This document shows, piece by piece, positions 8,675-17,272 of a stretch of 64,000 nt of DNA. Position 1 is the stretch's first letter, and every line of letters starts with the position of its first letter. The stretch is taken from assembly GCF_005222485.1 (NCBI RefSeq), contig NZ_CP029078.1, positions 8,433,501 to 8,497,500 of the forward strand. The letters run 5' to 3'. The translations under genes were made by a program, and so were the position numbers. Under the pieces are notes generated by a model that was not told the DNA's origin, searched no databases, and saw nothing but the letters and a program-made list of their open reading frames with translations. Origin of the DNA: Streptomyces griseoviridis (GTDB lineage: Bacteria > Actinomycetota > Actinomycetes > Streptomycetales > Streptomycetaceae).

Positions 8675-11008
8675 ATGGGTGGGGACCCGTATGTATCAGC
8701 AACGGTTGACGAACCAGGGGGACCGGACGCGGCATCGCCGCTCCGGGGCGGGGCGGGGGTGCCTGATCCGTACGGTGACCAGGTTCTGCTGACCTCTGCC
8801 ATGACGAAAGGTCATGACGCCGTGCCCGTCGAGGCACGGGAGCGGGTGCGGCGCTATCTCGAAGCCGTTGTCGAGGCTCGGTCGGCGCCCGTGCATACGA
8901 CGGTCGCCTTCAACGCCCTGTACTTCGGGTACGACCTTGGTGGCGACGGCTACGGCGCGAGCCCGCTCTGCCTCGACGACTTTCCCGTGATCACCTTCGG
9001 AGAGTGCGCGCCGGTGCTCCCGGTCGGGGCGATGGTCTGTGTCGCCACGGGATCGGAACCGCTGTACGCCGAGATCGTCTATCGGGAGGGCGCCCACCCG
9101 GAGGCGGCCGCTGAGGGCGGCGTCGAGGTACCGGCCTGGGTGTCGGGGGCGCCCGCGGGCGCCGAGGGGCCGGGGCGGCCGGGCGACGGCACCGCACCGT
9201 GGCGAAGGGAACTCCTGGTCCCGGATCTCCACGCCTTCGGCCCGGCCCTGAGCCTCTCATCGGCCCAGCTGCACCGGCTGCGCACGCGCCGGCGCTGGCT
9301 CAACGAGGACGGGCATGTCGTCGTCGATGTCCGCTATCCGTCCCCGGAGGCGGCTCGACGCGACGACCTGACGGCCTACGCGGACCACCTTCTGACGACG
9401 GCACGGCAGCAGCTGCTCAGCCCGTTCGTTCCCGTGTCTCTCGCCGCGCTGGTGGGCAGCACGCACGACGAGGACCTGCGGACCGGGCTGCTCGGTCTCC
9501 TCGACACGGTGCGAGGAGTGCTCAACTCCAGCGCGTCCCTGCGTACATGGGGTGACTACGCGATGACCCGGACCTCGCTCGCGGAGTGCTGGCGGGACAC
9601 CGGGCCGCTGGGAGGCGACGACCTCACCTCGCTTGCCTCGGCGGTCGAACGCGTGGCCATACCGCCGAAACGGCGCCACGGTCTCACCAAGCCGGTCACC
9701 GTCTACACGGCCGTCGGACCGCGGCTTCGAGGGTTCCCGGGAGCGACACAGCTGCTCAGGGGAGTCGCGTACGCGGCGGCGGTGTGCCGGGCGAACCTGG
9801 CGCTCGCCGACGTCGTCCAAGGGGAGAGCGACCAGGGCCTGTTCGAGAACGGCTCGCGGGTCACGCTCGATGACGCCTTCGAGAGCGGTGGGGTGTGGCG
9901 GTCCCACCATCCCGGTGCCGCGGAACCACCCGGAGACCCCCTGGCCGCGGCGGGACGCGGCTGGACGTCCACGCTCCCCGCGCCGTCGGAGCCGGAGCCC
10001 GAACCGGAAACAGATCGGGACCCGGTCGATCAGCCACTGGCCGACGACGCCTCGCTCGGCACGGGCGATCTCCTGCGGAGCGACGAGCGGGAGATCGTCT
10101 GGCGGGCCCCCCTTCGGCTCGCTCACCTCATCGACGGCTGGTTCCCCCTGCACCCGTACGTCGTCGAGGAACTCCGCGGGTCTCACGGGGCATGGCCCGT
10201 GCTTCAGCTCGAACTCGACCACCGTGGCACGGAGTTGAAGGAGAGCGAAGCCGTCCAGAAGGCGACCGTCGAACTCGGCGACGAAACGGGCCGGTTGACC
10301 GGAATCGACTGGCCCGGTGACTTCTTCCCCGGCCTGGTGCTTGAGCTGCGCAGGCACTACGGCAGCCCGATGATCCGCCTTGCCACCGTACGCCTCCAGG
10401 AACCGGTGCGGGTCGGCGACCGCGAGACCGGGCACTGCTACGACCCGCGGGTGCTCATCAGGGAGGACACTCCGGGAAGCGACCGCCATGGCGACACCGC
10501 CGTAGGGCTCGGCCCCCGGGAACTGGTCGTGCGCACCGTGCGCCGTTGCGGCCTGCTCACCCTCGACGGCCACGCCCTGCTGGACCGTGCGGCCCTGCCG
10601 AGCGCGGCCTACGGGTTCCAGCCGACCCGCGCACAGACCGCCGCCCTGGAATCCGCCGTCGAGGAACTCCTCACGGAGAGGTTCCTCGCATCGGCCCTCG
10701 GCAGCCGGGACGCCTGGGGGCAGCCGCATTTCCCGCCGTGCGAAGGGCAGCCGACCATTCCCCTCGTCGGCTACTGCCCCACGCACCCGCGCGTGATACG
10801 TCCCTGGGGCGGCGCCGAACCGGCGGATGACGTGCTGCGGGACGTCCAGTTCGTCCCCGGACATCTGCGCCGTCTGCGCCCCGGCTGCTCGCCCAGCGAC
10901 ATGCAGCGCGTGGCCTTTCGCGAGCACTGCCGAAGGCTCGGCAAGGCGGACGGCTGGGAGCTTCCCCACGGATACACGTTCGTCACCGAGCACACGCGCG
11001 GCCACTGA
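8675..11008 (+). CDS. uncharacterised 777-aa protein, first gene of the ATPase operon
   Basis: I do not recognise a family. The ATG at 8675 is chosen for its GGAGG site 4-8 bases upstream; an in-frame ATG at 8600 has none. An N-terminal globular part (to about 180) is followed by an arginine-rich helical region. Near residues 420-460 lies an acidic Pro/Glu linker (SEPEPEPETDRD). Then comes a beta-rich part (LIDGWFPLHPYVVEELRG ... VLQLELDHRG) and a C-terminal region ending in conserved-looking Cys/Pro/Trp pieces (GYCPTHPRVIRPWGG, RLGKADGWELPHGY). No signal peptide, membrane span, P-loop or nuclease motif is evident, so it is probably cytosolic. It lies 83 bp before the giant ATPase gene on the same strand, which suggests a partner protein. 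Confidence 0.72.
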   Translation: MGGDPYVSATVDEPGGPDAASPLRGGAGVPDPYGDQVLLTSAMTKGHDAVPVEARERVRRYLEAVVEARSAPVHTTVAFNALYFGYDLGGDGYGASPLCLDDFPVITFGECAPVLPVGAMVCVATGSEPLYAEIVYREGAHPEAAAEGGVEVPAWVSGAPAGAEGPGRPGDGTAPWRRELLVPDLHAFGPALSLSSAQLHRLRTRRRWLNEDGHVVVDVRYPSPEAARRDDLTAYADHLLTTARQQLLSPFVPVSLAALVGSTHDEDLRTGLLGLLDTVRGVLNSSASLRTWGDYAMTRTSLAECWRDTGPLGGDDLTSLASAVERVAIPPKRRHGLTKPVTVYTAVGPRLRGFPGATQLLRGVAYAAAVCRANLALADVVQGESDQGLFENGSRVTLDDAFESGGVWRSHHPGAAEPPGDPLAAAGRGWTSTLPAPSEPEPEPETDRDPVDQPLADDASLGTGDLLRSDEREIVWRAPLRLAHLIDGWFPLHPYVVEELRGSHGAWPVLQLELDHRGTELKESEAVQKATVELGDETGRLTGIDWPGDFFPGLVLELRRHYGSPMIRLATVRLQEPVRVGDRETGHCYDPRVLIREDTPGSDRHGDTAVGLGPRELVVRTVRRCGLLTLDGHALLDRAALPSAAYGFQPTRAQTAALESAVEELLTERFLASALGSRDAWGQPHFPPCEGQPTIPLVGYCPTHPRVIRPWGGAEPADDVLRDVQFVPGHLRRLRPGCSPSDMQRVAFREHCRRLGKADGWELPHGYTFVTEHTRGH

Positions 11009-11091
11009 GCCGCCGCGACCTTCCGCACGGCCCCGATCCGGGCCGTTGCTCTGTCTCCTTCCCAGCATCCACCGAAACGGAGTACGCGTAC

Positions 11092-14000
11092 ATGCAGGAC
11101 CGCTACCACGTCGTCGCGGGCAACAGGTCGAGCACCTCGCCCCAGGGCCTCACGGACCTGGCCGACGCGCTCAACGCCTTGGACCACCCGGCCGTCGCCG
11201 CCCTGAACGACCTCACGGTCGACATGGTGGAGCTCGCCTTCAACTCCCTGCGGCCGAAGGACCGACAAGCGCTGCTCGGCAATCTGGGCATCCGTATCGC
11301 GGCACCTCGCCGGGTGAGCAGCGCTCTGTGCCAGGACGTACTCGCCAGGCTTCGACGTGAGGCGCGGCAGCACACCTGCACATGCGGGATCAAAGGGCTC
11401 ACCGTCACCGTGAAGAACCAGGTGGGGGGCCTGGTCTTCGGAGCGGGCGCCGAGCCGGTTCCCGACCCCGTCACCAGGTGGGGTACGACGCTCGTCCGGG
11501 CCGCGGTGTTCGCGTGGTGCAACGCGTCCGTCGCCGACGCCCACGTTCTCGCCTGGGCCGCGGACCAAGACTGGTTCACCATGTCGGCGGACCGCGAGCA
11601 GAGCGGGCAGCTCGCCGCCGTCGGCGCCGCGGCGCGGTCGGTCGTGGAGGCGAACCCGGACTTCGTCCTCGGAGCCCCCGAAGGCGACGAGCCGCCGCTC
11701 ACCAGCGACACAGAGCCGGTGAGCGCTGGTGCCGTCGACCGGCCGGGCACGGACACCGCCGACCCCGTGAGTGCGGTACCCGCCCCAGGCACCTCGGACG
11801 CGGGTACCACGACGTCCGCCCGCGACCGGCCCGACGAGGGGACGGACCCGGAGGCGGCCGGCCGGCAACTGGAGTCGGCCGTGGCCCAAGCACGGCGGTC
11901 GTTGGAGAAGGTGACCGGTGCCGTCACGGACGGCCGTCCTCCCTCGGACGAGGACCTGGCTCCGCTGACCGCCCTCGGTGCTGTCTTCGACCGTGTCGAC
12001 GCGGTGCTCCGCGACGCGGGGATCGAGGGTGTGCCGCGTCGCCTCGACGAGGTGACGCGCGCCGTACGCGCGCACCGTGCGGAGCAGGAGCGTGACCTCC
12101 AGGCACGTGAGCCGCTGCGCGAACTGCTGGGTGTCTCCTCCCGTCCGGGAAGCTCCGCCCCGGCCGCCTCGGCCGCGGAGGCCGTGCGGGAGGTGGCCCG
12201 CAATCTGCTGAACACACCGGTGTGGGAGCAGTCGCAGCAGGAGGAGAGCGTCGCTCTGGCCGCACTGGCCCGGCTCATCAGGCTGGGGCGGCACCCGGAT
12301 GCGGCGGCGGAGATCCTGGCGCTGCAGGGCCAGGTCGTTCCGGTGCTGCCCGGGTGCACCATGGCGGTGTTCACGGCCCACGAGCTGACGTTGCCTCAGC
12401 CGGAGGTCCCCGACGGCGGGCCGGCCGGGGCTGGGACGGACATCGGCACCGAGCGCGACGCCGAGAGGCCCTTGCCGAGCGAGGCCGAACAACCGGCCGA
12501 AGAGATGGAGGAGATCGCCTACCTCTCCGCAGGGAAGGCCGTGCCTCACCAGGACCGCGAACAGGAAGCCGCCGAGCCCGCCGGCACGGCGGCCCCTGAG
12601 CCGGTCCTCGTCACGGAGGAACGGGCCGTGCCCGCTGCCGACAGCGCCCCGGCATCCCGCCCGGTCCCGGACGGGTCCGTCCCCGCGCCGGCCGAGCCGC
12701 CGATCCGTCCCAGGAAGGACGCCCCCACCCGGGAAGAGGCACCCTCCGAAAACGACGGCACCGACGAGCCGGAGGCCGTGCGTGCCCTGGCGCAGCTGAT
12801 CGCGGCTCGACGCTTCGGGCTCGCTCACCATCTGGCGAGGGCCGCCGGTCACCCCGAGCCGCAGGTGGCGGCGCTCCGTCTCGCGGGTGCCGCCGAGCTG
12901 CTCACCACCGGTGACAGCCAGAGCGCCCGACTGACAGCGGACCTGCTCCGGGAGTACGGCGGTTACGCGGGCCAGGACACCGAGGGCAGTGAACTCCTCA
13001 TGCTGCCCGCCCTGCTGCGTACCGCACTGATCACCGGCGATCACTCCGCCGGCGCTCAGCTCAAGGCGCTGGTGCCCCGGCTCCCGGACCGGCTGGGGGA
13101 GGCGGCGACCGCCGTCGCCGACCGTGCCCTCAGCGGTGCCCTGATGATGGCGTCGCCCCTGGTCGCCGACGCGTCCGAGAGCGAGCTGCGGCTGCGCGAG
13201 TTGCGCGATCAGAGCCGTGCCCTGCTCGCGCCGCAGAGGCTGCGGTTCGCGCGGGCCACGGAGATCGCCAAGCGCTGGCGGGACCCTGCGGACGGGATGC
13301 TCGGATCGCTGCTCATGCCCGTCGTCGGCGACCAGCGCAACGCGCTGCGGCAGGTGCGTGAGCAGGCCGAACGGCTCTCCAAGCTGACGGAGATCAACAC
13401 CGAGATCGACCGGATGGACCGTAAGCACCGCTCGTCCAGCGGCAAGCCGCTGCAAGGCTCCGGACGGCGGGACCTGGTGCATCTCGTGGAGCGAGCCGTC
13501 GACCTCGTCAAGGAGTGGTGCCTGACGGTCGACAGAATTCCCCGCACGGACCGCTCCGACGGCAATCGCGCGGCCAAGGAGATCTCCTCCCTGCGCCAGT
13601 CCCTGCTGGACGGCAGGGAGGCGGCGCTCGGTGATCTGGAGCAGCTGGCCCGCCGCTCGGACGCCTTCTCCGCCGCGGCGGCCTGGGCGGCGCACGCCTC
13701 GATGGAGGACCTGTTCGCTCTGCTGGCAGGTGACACCGTGACCTCACGCTCCGGCGGCCAGGTCGACCCGGAACGGGTACTGAACGCGGAACTCCTGAAG
13801 GTGTGCGACACCCTCGACGAGCGGCCGTCGCTCGAGGCGCTTCTCACCGCGGTCGACCGTAGCTGGCAGGACGCCTTCGACGAACGGCTCTCCCGCGACG
13901 CCTTCACCTCGGCCCGTACCATCGTCGAGCTGGCCGGGTGGGGGCTGCTCCCCGCCGCTCGGACCGGAGGGTTCGAACCGCCCACGGACACCCGGATCGA

Positions 14001-17000
14001 CGACCACGAGGCCGTCCGGCGCGCACAGCTGCGCGGCACACACGGCGAACTCCTCGCCGAGCTGCACCGCGCGCAGGCGGACGGCGCCGTGACCGAGGAC
14101 CAGGATCTGGGCCTTCAGGAGCTGCTGGCCGACGCCCACGACCGCCTCGAAAGCCCCGACCTGCACGACCTGCTGGACGTGCGTCGGGCGCTCGACACGG
14201 TACGACGTGACCTGCCCGCCTTCCGACGCCAGGCGGCCGACCGCATCCGCGCCCGGCTCGACGCCCTGGAACCCGGCTCGGACGAACGAGCCCAGGTCCT
14301 GCGGCGCCTGGAGACGAACGACCTCGCCACCGCGGCCGACCTCGTCTATTTCCTGGAGATCGGTGAGCCCGTCCCGGAGATCGAGGGAGGCGAGTCCCAC
14401 CTGCCGGACTTCTTCCCCGCGGTGCCCGACGGCCTGCCCGGAGGCATCGACCGCGCCCTCGTCGACCTGGTCAGGTCCGGGGGCAAGCATCCGACGCTCC
14501 CCGTCCTCGAGTACGGAGCCCTGTCCACCGACGAGGCGGCGCTCGCGGCCGACGCCCTCGAGGAGTGGCGCGCCCTGGGCGCCGCCGAGCGCAAGGACCG
14601 ACTCCAGGTCGCTCCGACCCGCCAGGTGCCACCGCTCCTCAAGCTCCTCGGCTATGACGCGAAGAGCGCCAGGGCACTCGACGACCGGTCCCAGCACCGT
14701 CGTGAGTACCGTCTCTTCGAGGCAACCGGAGTGGAGATCAACGGCAGGGCGAAGGCGCCCGCGTTCGGTTCGGAGATCCGGGAGCAGGGCGGCAACCTGC
14801 GGGTCATGATGGTCTGGGGCAGACCCCCGGCCAAGGTCGTCATGAGCTGGGCGGAGCGCGACACCAGCGACGCGAGTCTCCTCGTCGTCTACTTCGGCAC
14901 GCTGAGCCGTGAGGCCCGCGTCGAACTCGCCGTCGGTTCGGGCCGGTTGCAGCCGCTGCTGGTCGTGGACGACGCGGCCCTCGCCTATCTCGCCGCCCGC
15001 GGCAACCGCCAGGTCAGCACCGCCACGCAGACACTGCTGCCCTTCTCGGGCGTCAACCCGTACATCAGAGAGAAGCGCGGCCGGATCGGCGGTGAGATGT
15101 TCTACGGGCGTGACGCCGAACGCAAGAGCATCCTCGACCCGCGCGGCACCCAGGTCATCTACGGTGGCCGGGGACTCGGCAAGTCGGCGCTGCTCGCCGA
15201 CGCGGGGGAGCGGTTCACGGAGCAACGCCCCGGCTATCACCAGGCGGTGTACGTCAACCTCGACCAGGAGAACATCGGCAAGGGCAGCTCGTTCGGGCCG
15301 GAGGCGCTGTGGAGCGTCCTGGAGCGGGAGCTGACCGAGGCGCACGTACTCGACGACCGGCAGCAGCCGCGCAGGAAACGGCTGGAGATCTCCGAGCGGG
15401 TCCGCACCGGCATCCGGACCTGGCTGGACGGCGACTCGCGCCGCCGTCTGCTGATCCTGCTCGACGAGTGCGACCAGTTCTTCGAGGCGGACGCCCCCCG
15501 CTTCGACCAGACCAAGAAGCTCAAGGGCCTCGGATCCGACACCAAGGACCGCGCCAAGGTCGTCTTCGCCGGACTGCACTCCGTGCAGCGCTTCTCCAAG
15601 CTCGCGAGCAACGGGCCGTTCGGTCACCTGGCACAGACCCCGAAGGTGATCGGCCCGCTGGCTCCGCAGTCCGCGGCCGAGCTGCTGGTCGAGCCCATGC
15701 GGGCGCTCGGCTTCGAGTTCAAGGACCTGGATCTCGTCAACCGCGTGCTCGGCTACTGCTCCTACCAGCCCTTCCTGCTCCAGATGTTCGGGCACCGCTT
15801 GGTCGAGCTGATGCACCGCAAGCGGGCCCGGCGCGGAGCGGAGGGACCCAGCTACGAGGTGGAGGTGACCGACATCGAGGTCGTGGAGTCGGACGCTGCC
15901 CTGAGAGCCGGCATCTCGGCGGCCTTCAAGGACACGCTGAGCCTCGACCACCGCTACGACGTGATCGCCAACGTGCTGGCGTACCACGCCCGCCACCACG
16001 GCCTCGAGGTGCGGCTGAGCGACACCGAGCTGCGCGAGGAGTGCGAGACGTACTGGCGCGAGGGGTTCGAGCAGCTCGACACCGAGGGCTTCCGCGCCTA
16101 CCTCTCCGAGATGGTCGGTCTCGGTATCCTCGCGCCCAACCACGACGGACTGGGCTGGCATCTGCGCGGCCCGAACGCCCTGCGCATGATCGGTACCTCC
16201 CACGAGGTGGAGGCTCGCCTGCTCAGGGCCGAACAGGACTGCAGACTCCAGGAGAGCATCGTGCAGGAGGGCCGCCCCGAGCTGCCCGACGGACAGCCGG
16301 CTCCGCTGACCAACACACAGCTCGACGACCTGCTCGGGGAGCGGTCCAGCCGGACCAGGGTCGTCCTCGGCACGTCCGCCACCGGAGTCACCGACGTCGC
16401 CAGGACCTTGCGTACGATCGCCGGGCAGATCGACGGCTGGACGCTGCCGCCTGTCGGCAAGCCCAGTGTCTACAAGCAGGAGCTCACCGGCGGACGTCCT
16501 CGTGAACGGCGCGTCGTCATCAGTGACTTCGCCAACTACCGCGATCCGGTGCGGCCCGAGACCTGCCGAGAGGCCGTCGACCTGGCGGAGACGCTGCTCC
16601 CCGCCACCCCTGGGGTCACTCGCGCCGTCGTCCTCATCACCGACACCACCCAACTGGAGCTGTGGCACAGCCTGCTGACGGGGACCGAGCCCACCTCGGC
16701 CGCTCCGGTCGTGCTGCGCCGTCACGACCGCCGCAGCCTGCGCGGCTGGGCTCAGCGGGTCGACATGTTTCCCACGGAGGGCCGTCTCGACCGCCTCCAC
16801 GAGTTGACCGGGGGCTGGCCGCTCCTGGTGAGCCGGGCGCATGGCCTGCACACCGAACTGGGAGACCCCGATGAGGTGTTGCGCCGACTCGCGGGCCTCC
16901 GGGTGAACCGCTCGGAGGCCGGTGCGTTCGCTGAGGCGACCGGTGTGTACGCGAACCCCCAGCTTGCCGCCGGGTACCGGGCCCTCGACGACGAGTTCAA

Positions 17001-17175
17001 GGACGCCGCGTTCGATGTGGAGGGCGCGGTGACCGCGGTGGCGCTGAAGATCGAGGACGAGGACGAGGCACGGTGGGTCGTCAACTGCCTCGACGCCCTC
17101 CAGGTCTTCGATCGCGAGGGCGTCCACCTGCGCCTCGAACCGCTGTTGCGCGAGTGCGTGACACCCCGTAGGTGA
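11092..17175 (+). CDS. giant STAND/ORC-like ATPase with tandem second (degenerate) NTPase module
   Basis: 2027 residues, cytosolic, family not recognised. An N-terminal domain (1-200) is followed by an acidic Thr/Pro linker (about 205-260), a helical coiled-coil-like region (265-430), a second disordered linker (435-560) and long helical-repeat-like sequence (560-1200). At 1337-1341 FYGRD introduces an ATPase module: Walker A GGRGLGKS (1358-1365), Walker B LLILLDE (1453-1459), then KVVFAGLHSV as a sensor strand and a winged-helix-like CSYQPFLLQMFGHRLVE. This order is typical of STAND/ORC-type P-loop proteins. A second module follows: GTSATGVT (1760-1767) sits where a Walker A would be, with Lys replaced by Val, then RRVVISDF (1806-1813) and ELTGGWPLLVSRA. 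The coding frame is intact throughout. Function is unknown; conflict/defence or signalling ATPases are the closest analogues. Confidence 0.8.
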   Translation: MQDRYHVVAGNRSSTSPQGLTDLADALNALDHPAVAALNDLTVDMVELAFNSLRPKDRQALLGNLGIRIAAPRRVSSALCQDVLARLRREARQHTCTCGIKGLTVTVKNQVGGLVFGAGAEPVPDPVTRWGTTLVRAAVFAWCNASVADAHVLAWAADQDWFTMSADREQSGQLAAVGAAARSVVEANPDFVLGAPEGDEPPLTSDTEPVSAGAVDRPGTDTADPVSAVPAPGTSDAGTTTSARDRPDEGTDPEAAGRQLESAVAQARRSLEKVTGAVTDGRPPSDEDLAPLTALGAVFDRVDAVLRDAGIEGVPRRLDEVTRAVRAHRAEQERDLQAREPLRELLGVSSRPGSSAPAASAAEAVREVARNLLNTPVWEQSQQEESVALAALARLIRLGRHPDAAAEILALQGQVVPVLPGCTMAVFTAHELTLPQPEVPDGGPAGAGTDIGTERDAERPLPSEAEQPAEEMEEIAYLSAGKAVPHQDREQEAAEPAGTAAPEPVLVTEERAVPAADSAPASRPVPDGSVPAPAEPPIRPRKDAPTREEAPSENDGTDEPEAVRALAQLIAARRFGLAHHLARAAGHPEPQVAALRLAGAAELLTTGDSQSARLTADLLREYGGYAGQDTEGSELLMLPALLRTALITGDHSAGAQLKALVPRLPDRLGEAATAVADRALSGALMMASPLVADASESELRLRELRDQSRALLAPQRLRFARATEIAKRWRDPADGMLGSLLMPVVGDQRNALRQVREQAERLSKLTEINTEIDRMDRKHRSSSGKPLQGSGRRDLVHLVERAVDLVKEWCLTVDRIPRTDRSDGNRAAKEISSLRQSLLDGREAALGDLEQLARRSDAFSAAAAWAAHASMEDLFALLAGDTVTSRSGGQVDPERVLNAELLKVCDTLDERPSLEALLTAVDRSWQDAFDERLSRDAFTSARTIVELAGWGLLPAARTGGFEPPTDTRIDDHEAVRRAQLRGTHGELLAELHRAQADGAVTEDQDLGLQELLADAHDRLESPDLHDLLDVRRALDTVRRDLPAFRRQAADRIRARLDALEPGSDERAQVLRRLETNDLATAADLVYFLEIGEPVPEIEGGESHLPDFFPAVPDGLPGGIDRALVDLVRSGGKHPTLPVLEYGALSTDEAALAADALEEWRALGAAERKDRLQVAPTRQVPPLLKLLGYDAKSARALDDRSQHRREYRLFEATGVEINGRAKAPAFGSEIREQGGNLRVMMVWGRPPAKVVMSWAERDTSDASLLVVYFGTLSREARVELAVGSGRLQPLLVVDDAALAYLAARGNRQVSTATQTLLPFSGVNPYIREKRGRIGGEMFYGRDAERKSILDPRGTQVIYGGRGLGKSALLADAGERFTEQRPGYHQAVYVNLDQENIGKGSSFGPEALWSVLERELTEAHVLDDRQQPRRKRLEISERVRTGIRTWLDGDSRRRLLILLDECDQFFEADAPRFDQTKKLKGLGSDTKDRAKVVFAGLHSVQRFSKLASNGPFGHLAQTPKVIGPLAPQSAAELLVEPMRALGFEFKDLDLVNRVLGYCSYQPFLLQMFGHRLVELMHRKRARRGAEGPSYEVEVTDIEVVESDAALRAGISAAFKDTLSLDHRYDVIANVLAYHARHHGLEVRLSDTELREECETYWREGFEQLDTEGFRAYLSEMVGLGILAPNHDGLGWHLRGPNALRMIGTSHEVEARLLRAEQDCRLQESIVQEGRPELPDGQPAPLTNTQLDDLLGERSSRTRVVLGTSATGVTDVARTLRTIAGQIDGWTLPPVGKPSVYKQELTGGRPRERRVVISDFANYRDPVRPETCREAVDLAETLLPATPGVTRAVVLITDTTQLELWHSLLTGTEPTSAAPVVLRRHDRRSLRGWAQRVDMFPTEGRLDRLHELTGGWPLLVSRAHGLHTELGDPDEVLRRLAGLRVNRSEAGAFAEATGVYANPQLAAGYRALDDEFKDAAFDVEGAVTAVALKIEDEDEARWVVNCLDALQVFDREGVHLRLEPLLRECVTPRR

Positions 17176-17192
17176 CGGAGCGTCAGCCGTGA

Positions 17193-17225
17193 CTCCGGCC
17201 GCCCGTATCGCTCGGGCGGCCGGAG
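17193..17225 (+). terminator. strong hairpin after the ATPase operon
   Basis: Perfect 13-bp stem (17193-17205 with 17213-17225) with a 7-nt loop, 18 bases after the giant gene's stop. It lies between convergent genes (metE ends at 17273 on the other strand), so it may serve both. Confidence 0.85.
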
Positions 17226-17272
17226 CGGAGGGCCGGGAACGGGGCGTCACCGCCCCGCCCCCGCCCCCACCC

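Noticed and set aside
10771..17250. Very long minus-strand open frames (974 and 1168 codons) opposite the giant ATPase gene
   Set aside because: They mirror the codon structure of the plus-strand gene; their proteins are low-complexity Arg/Gly/Val/Asp-rich with no motifs, which is usual for high-GC antisense shadows.
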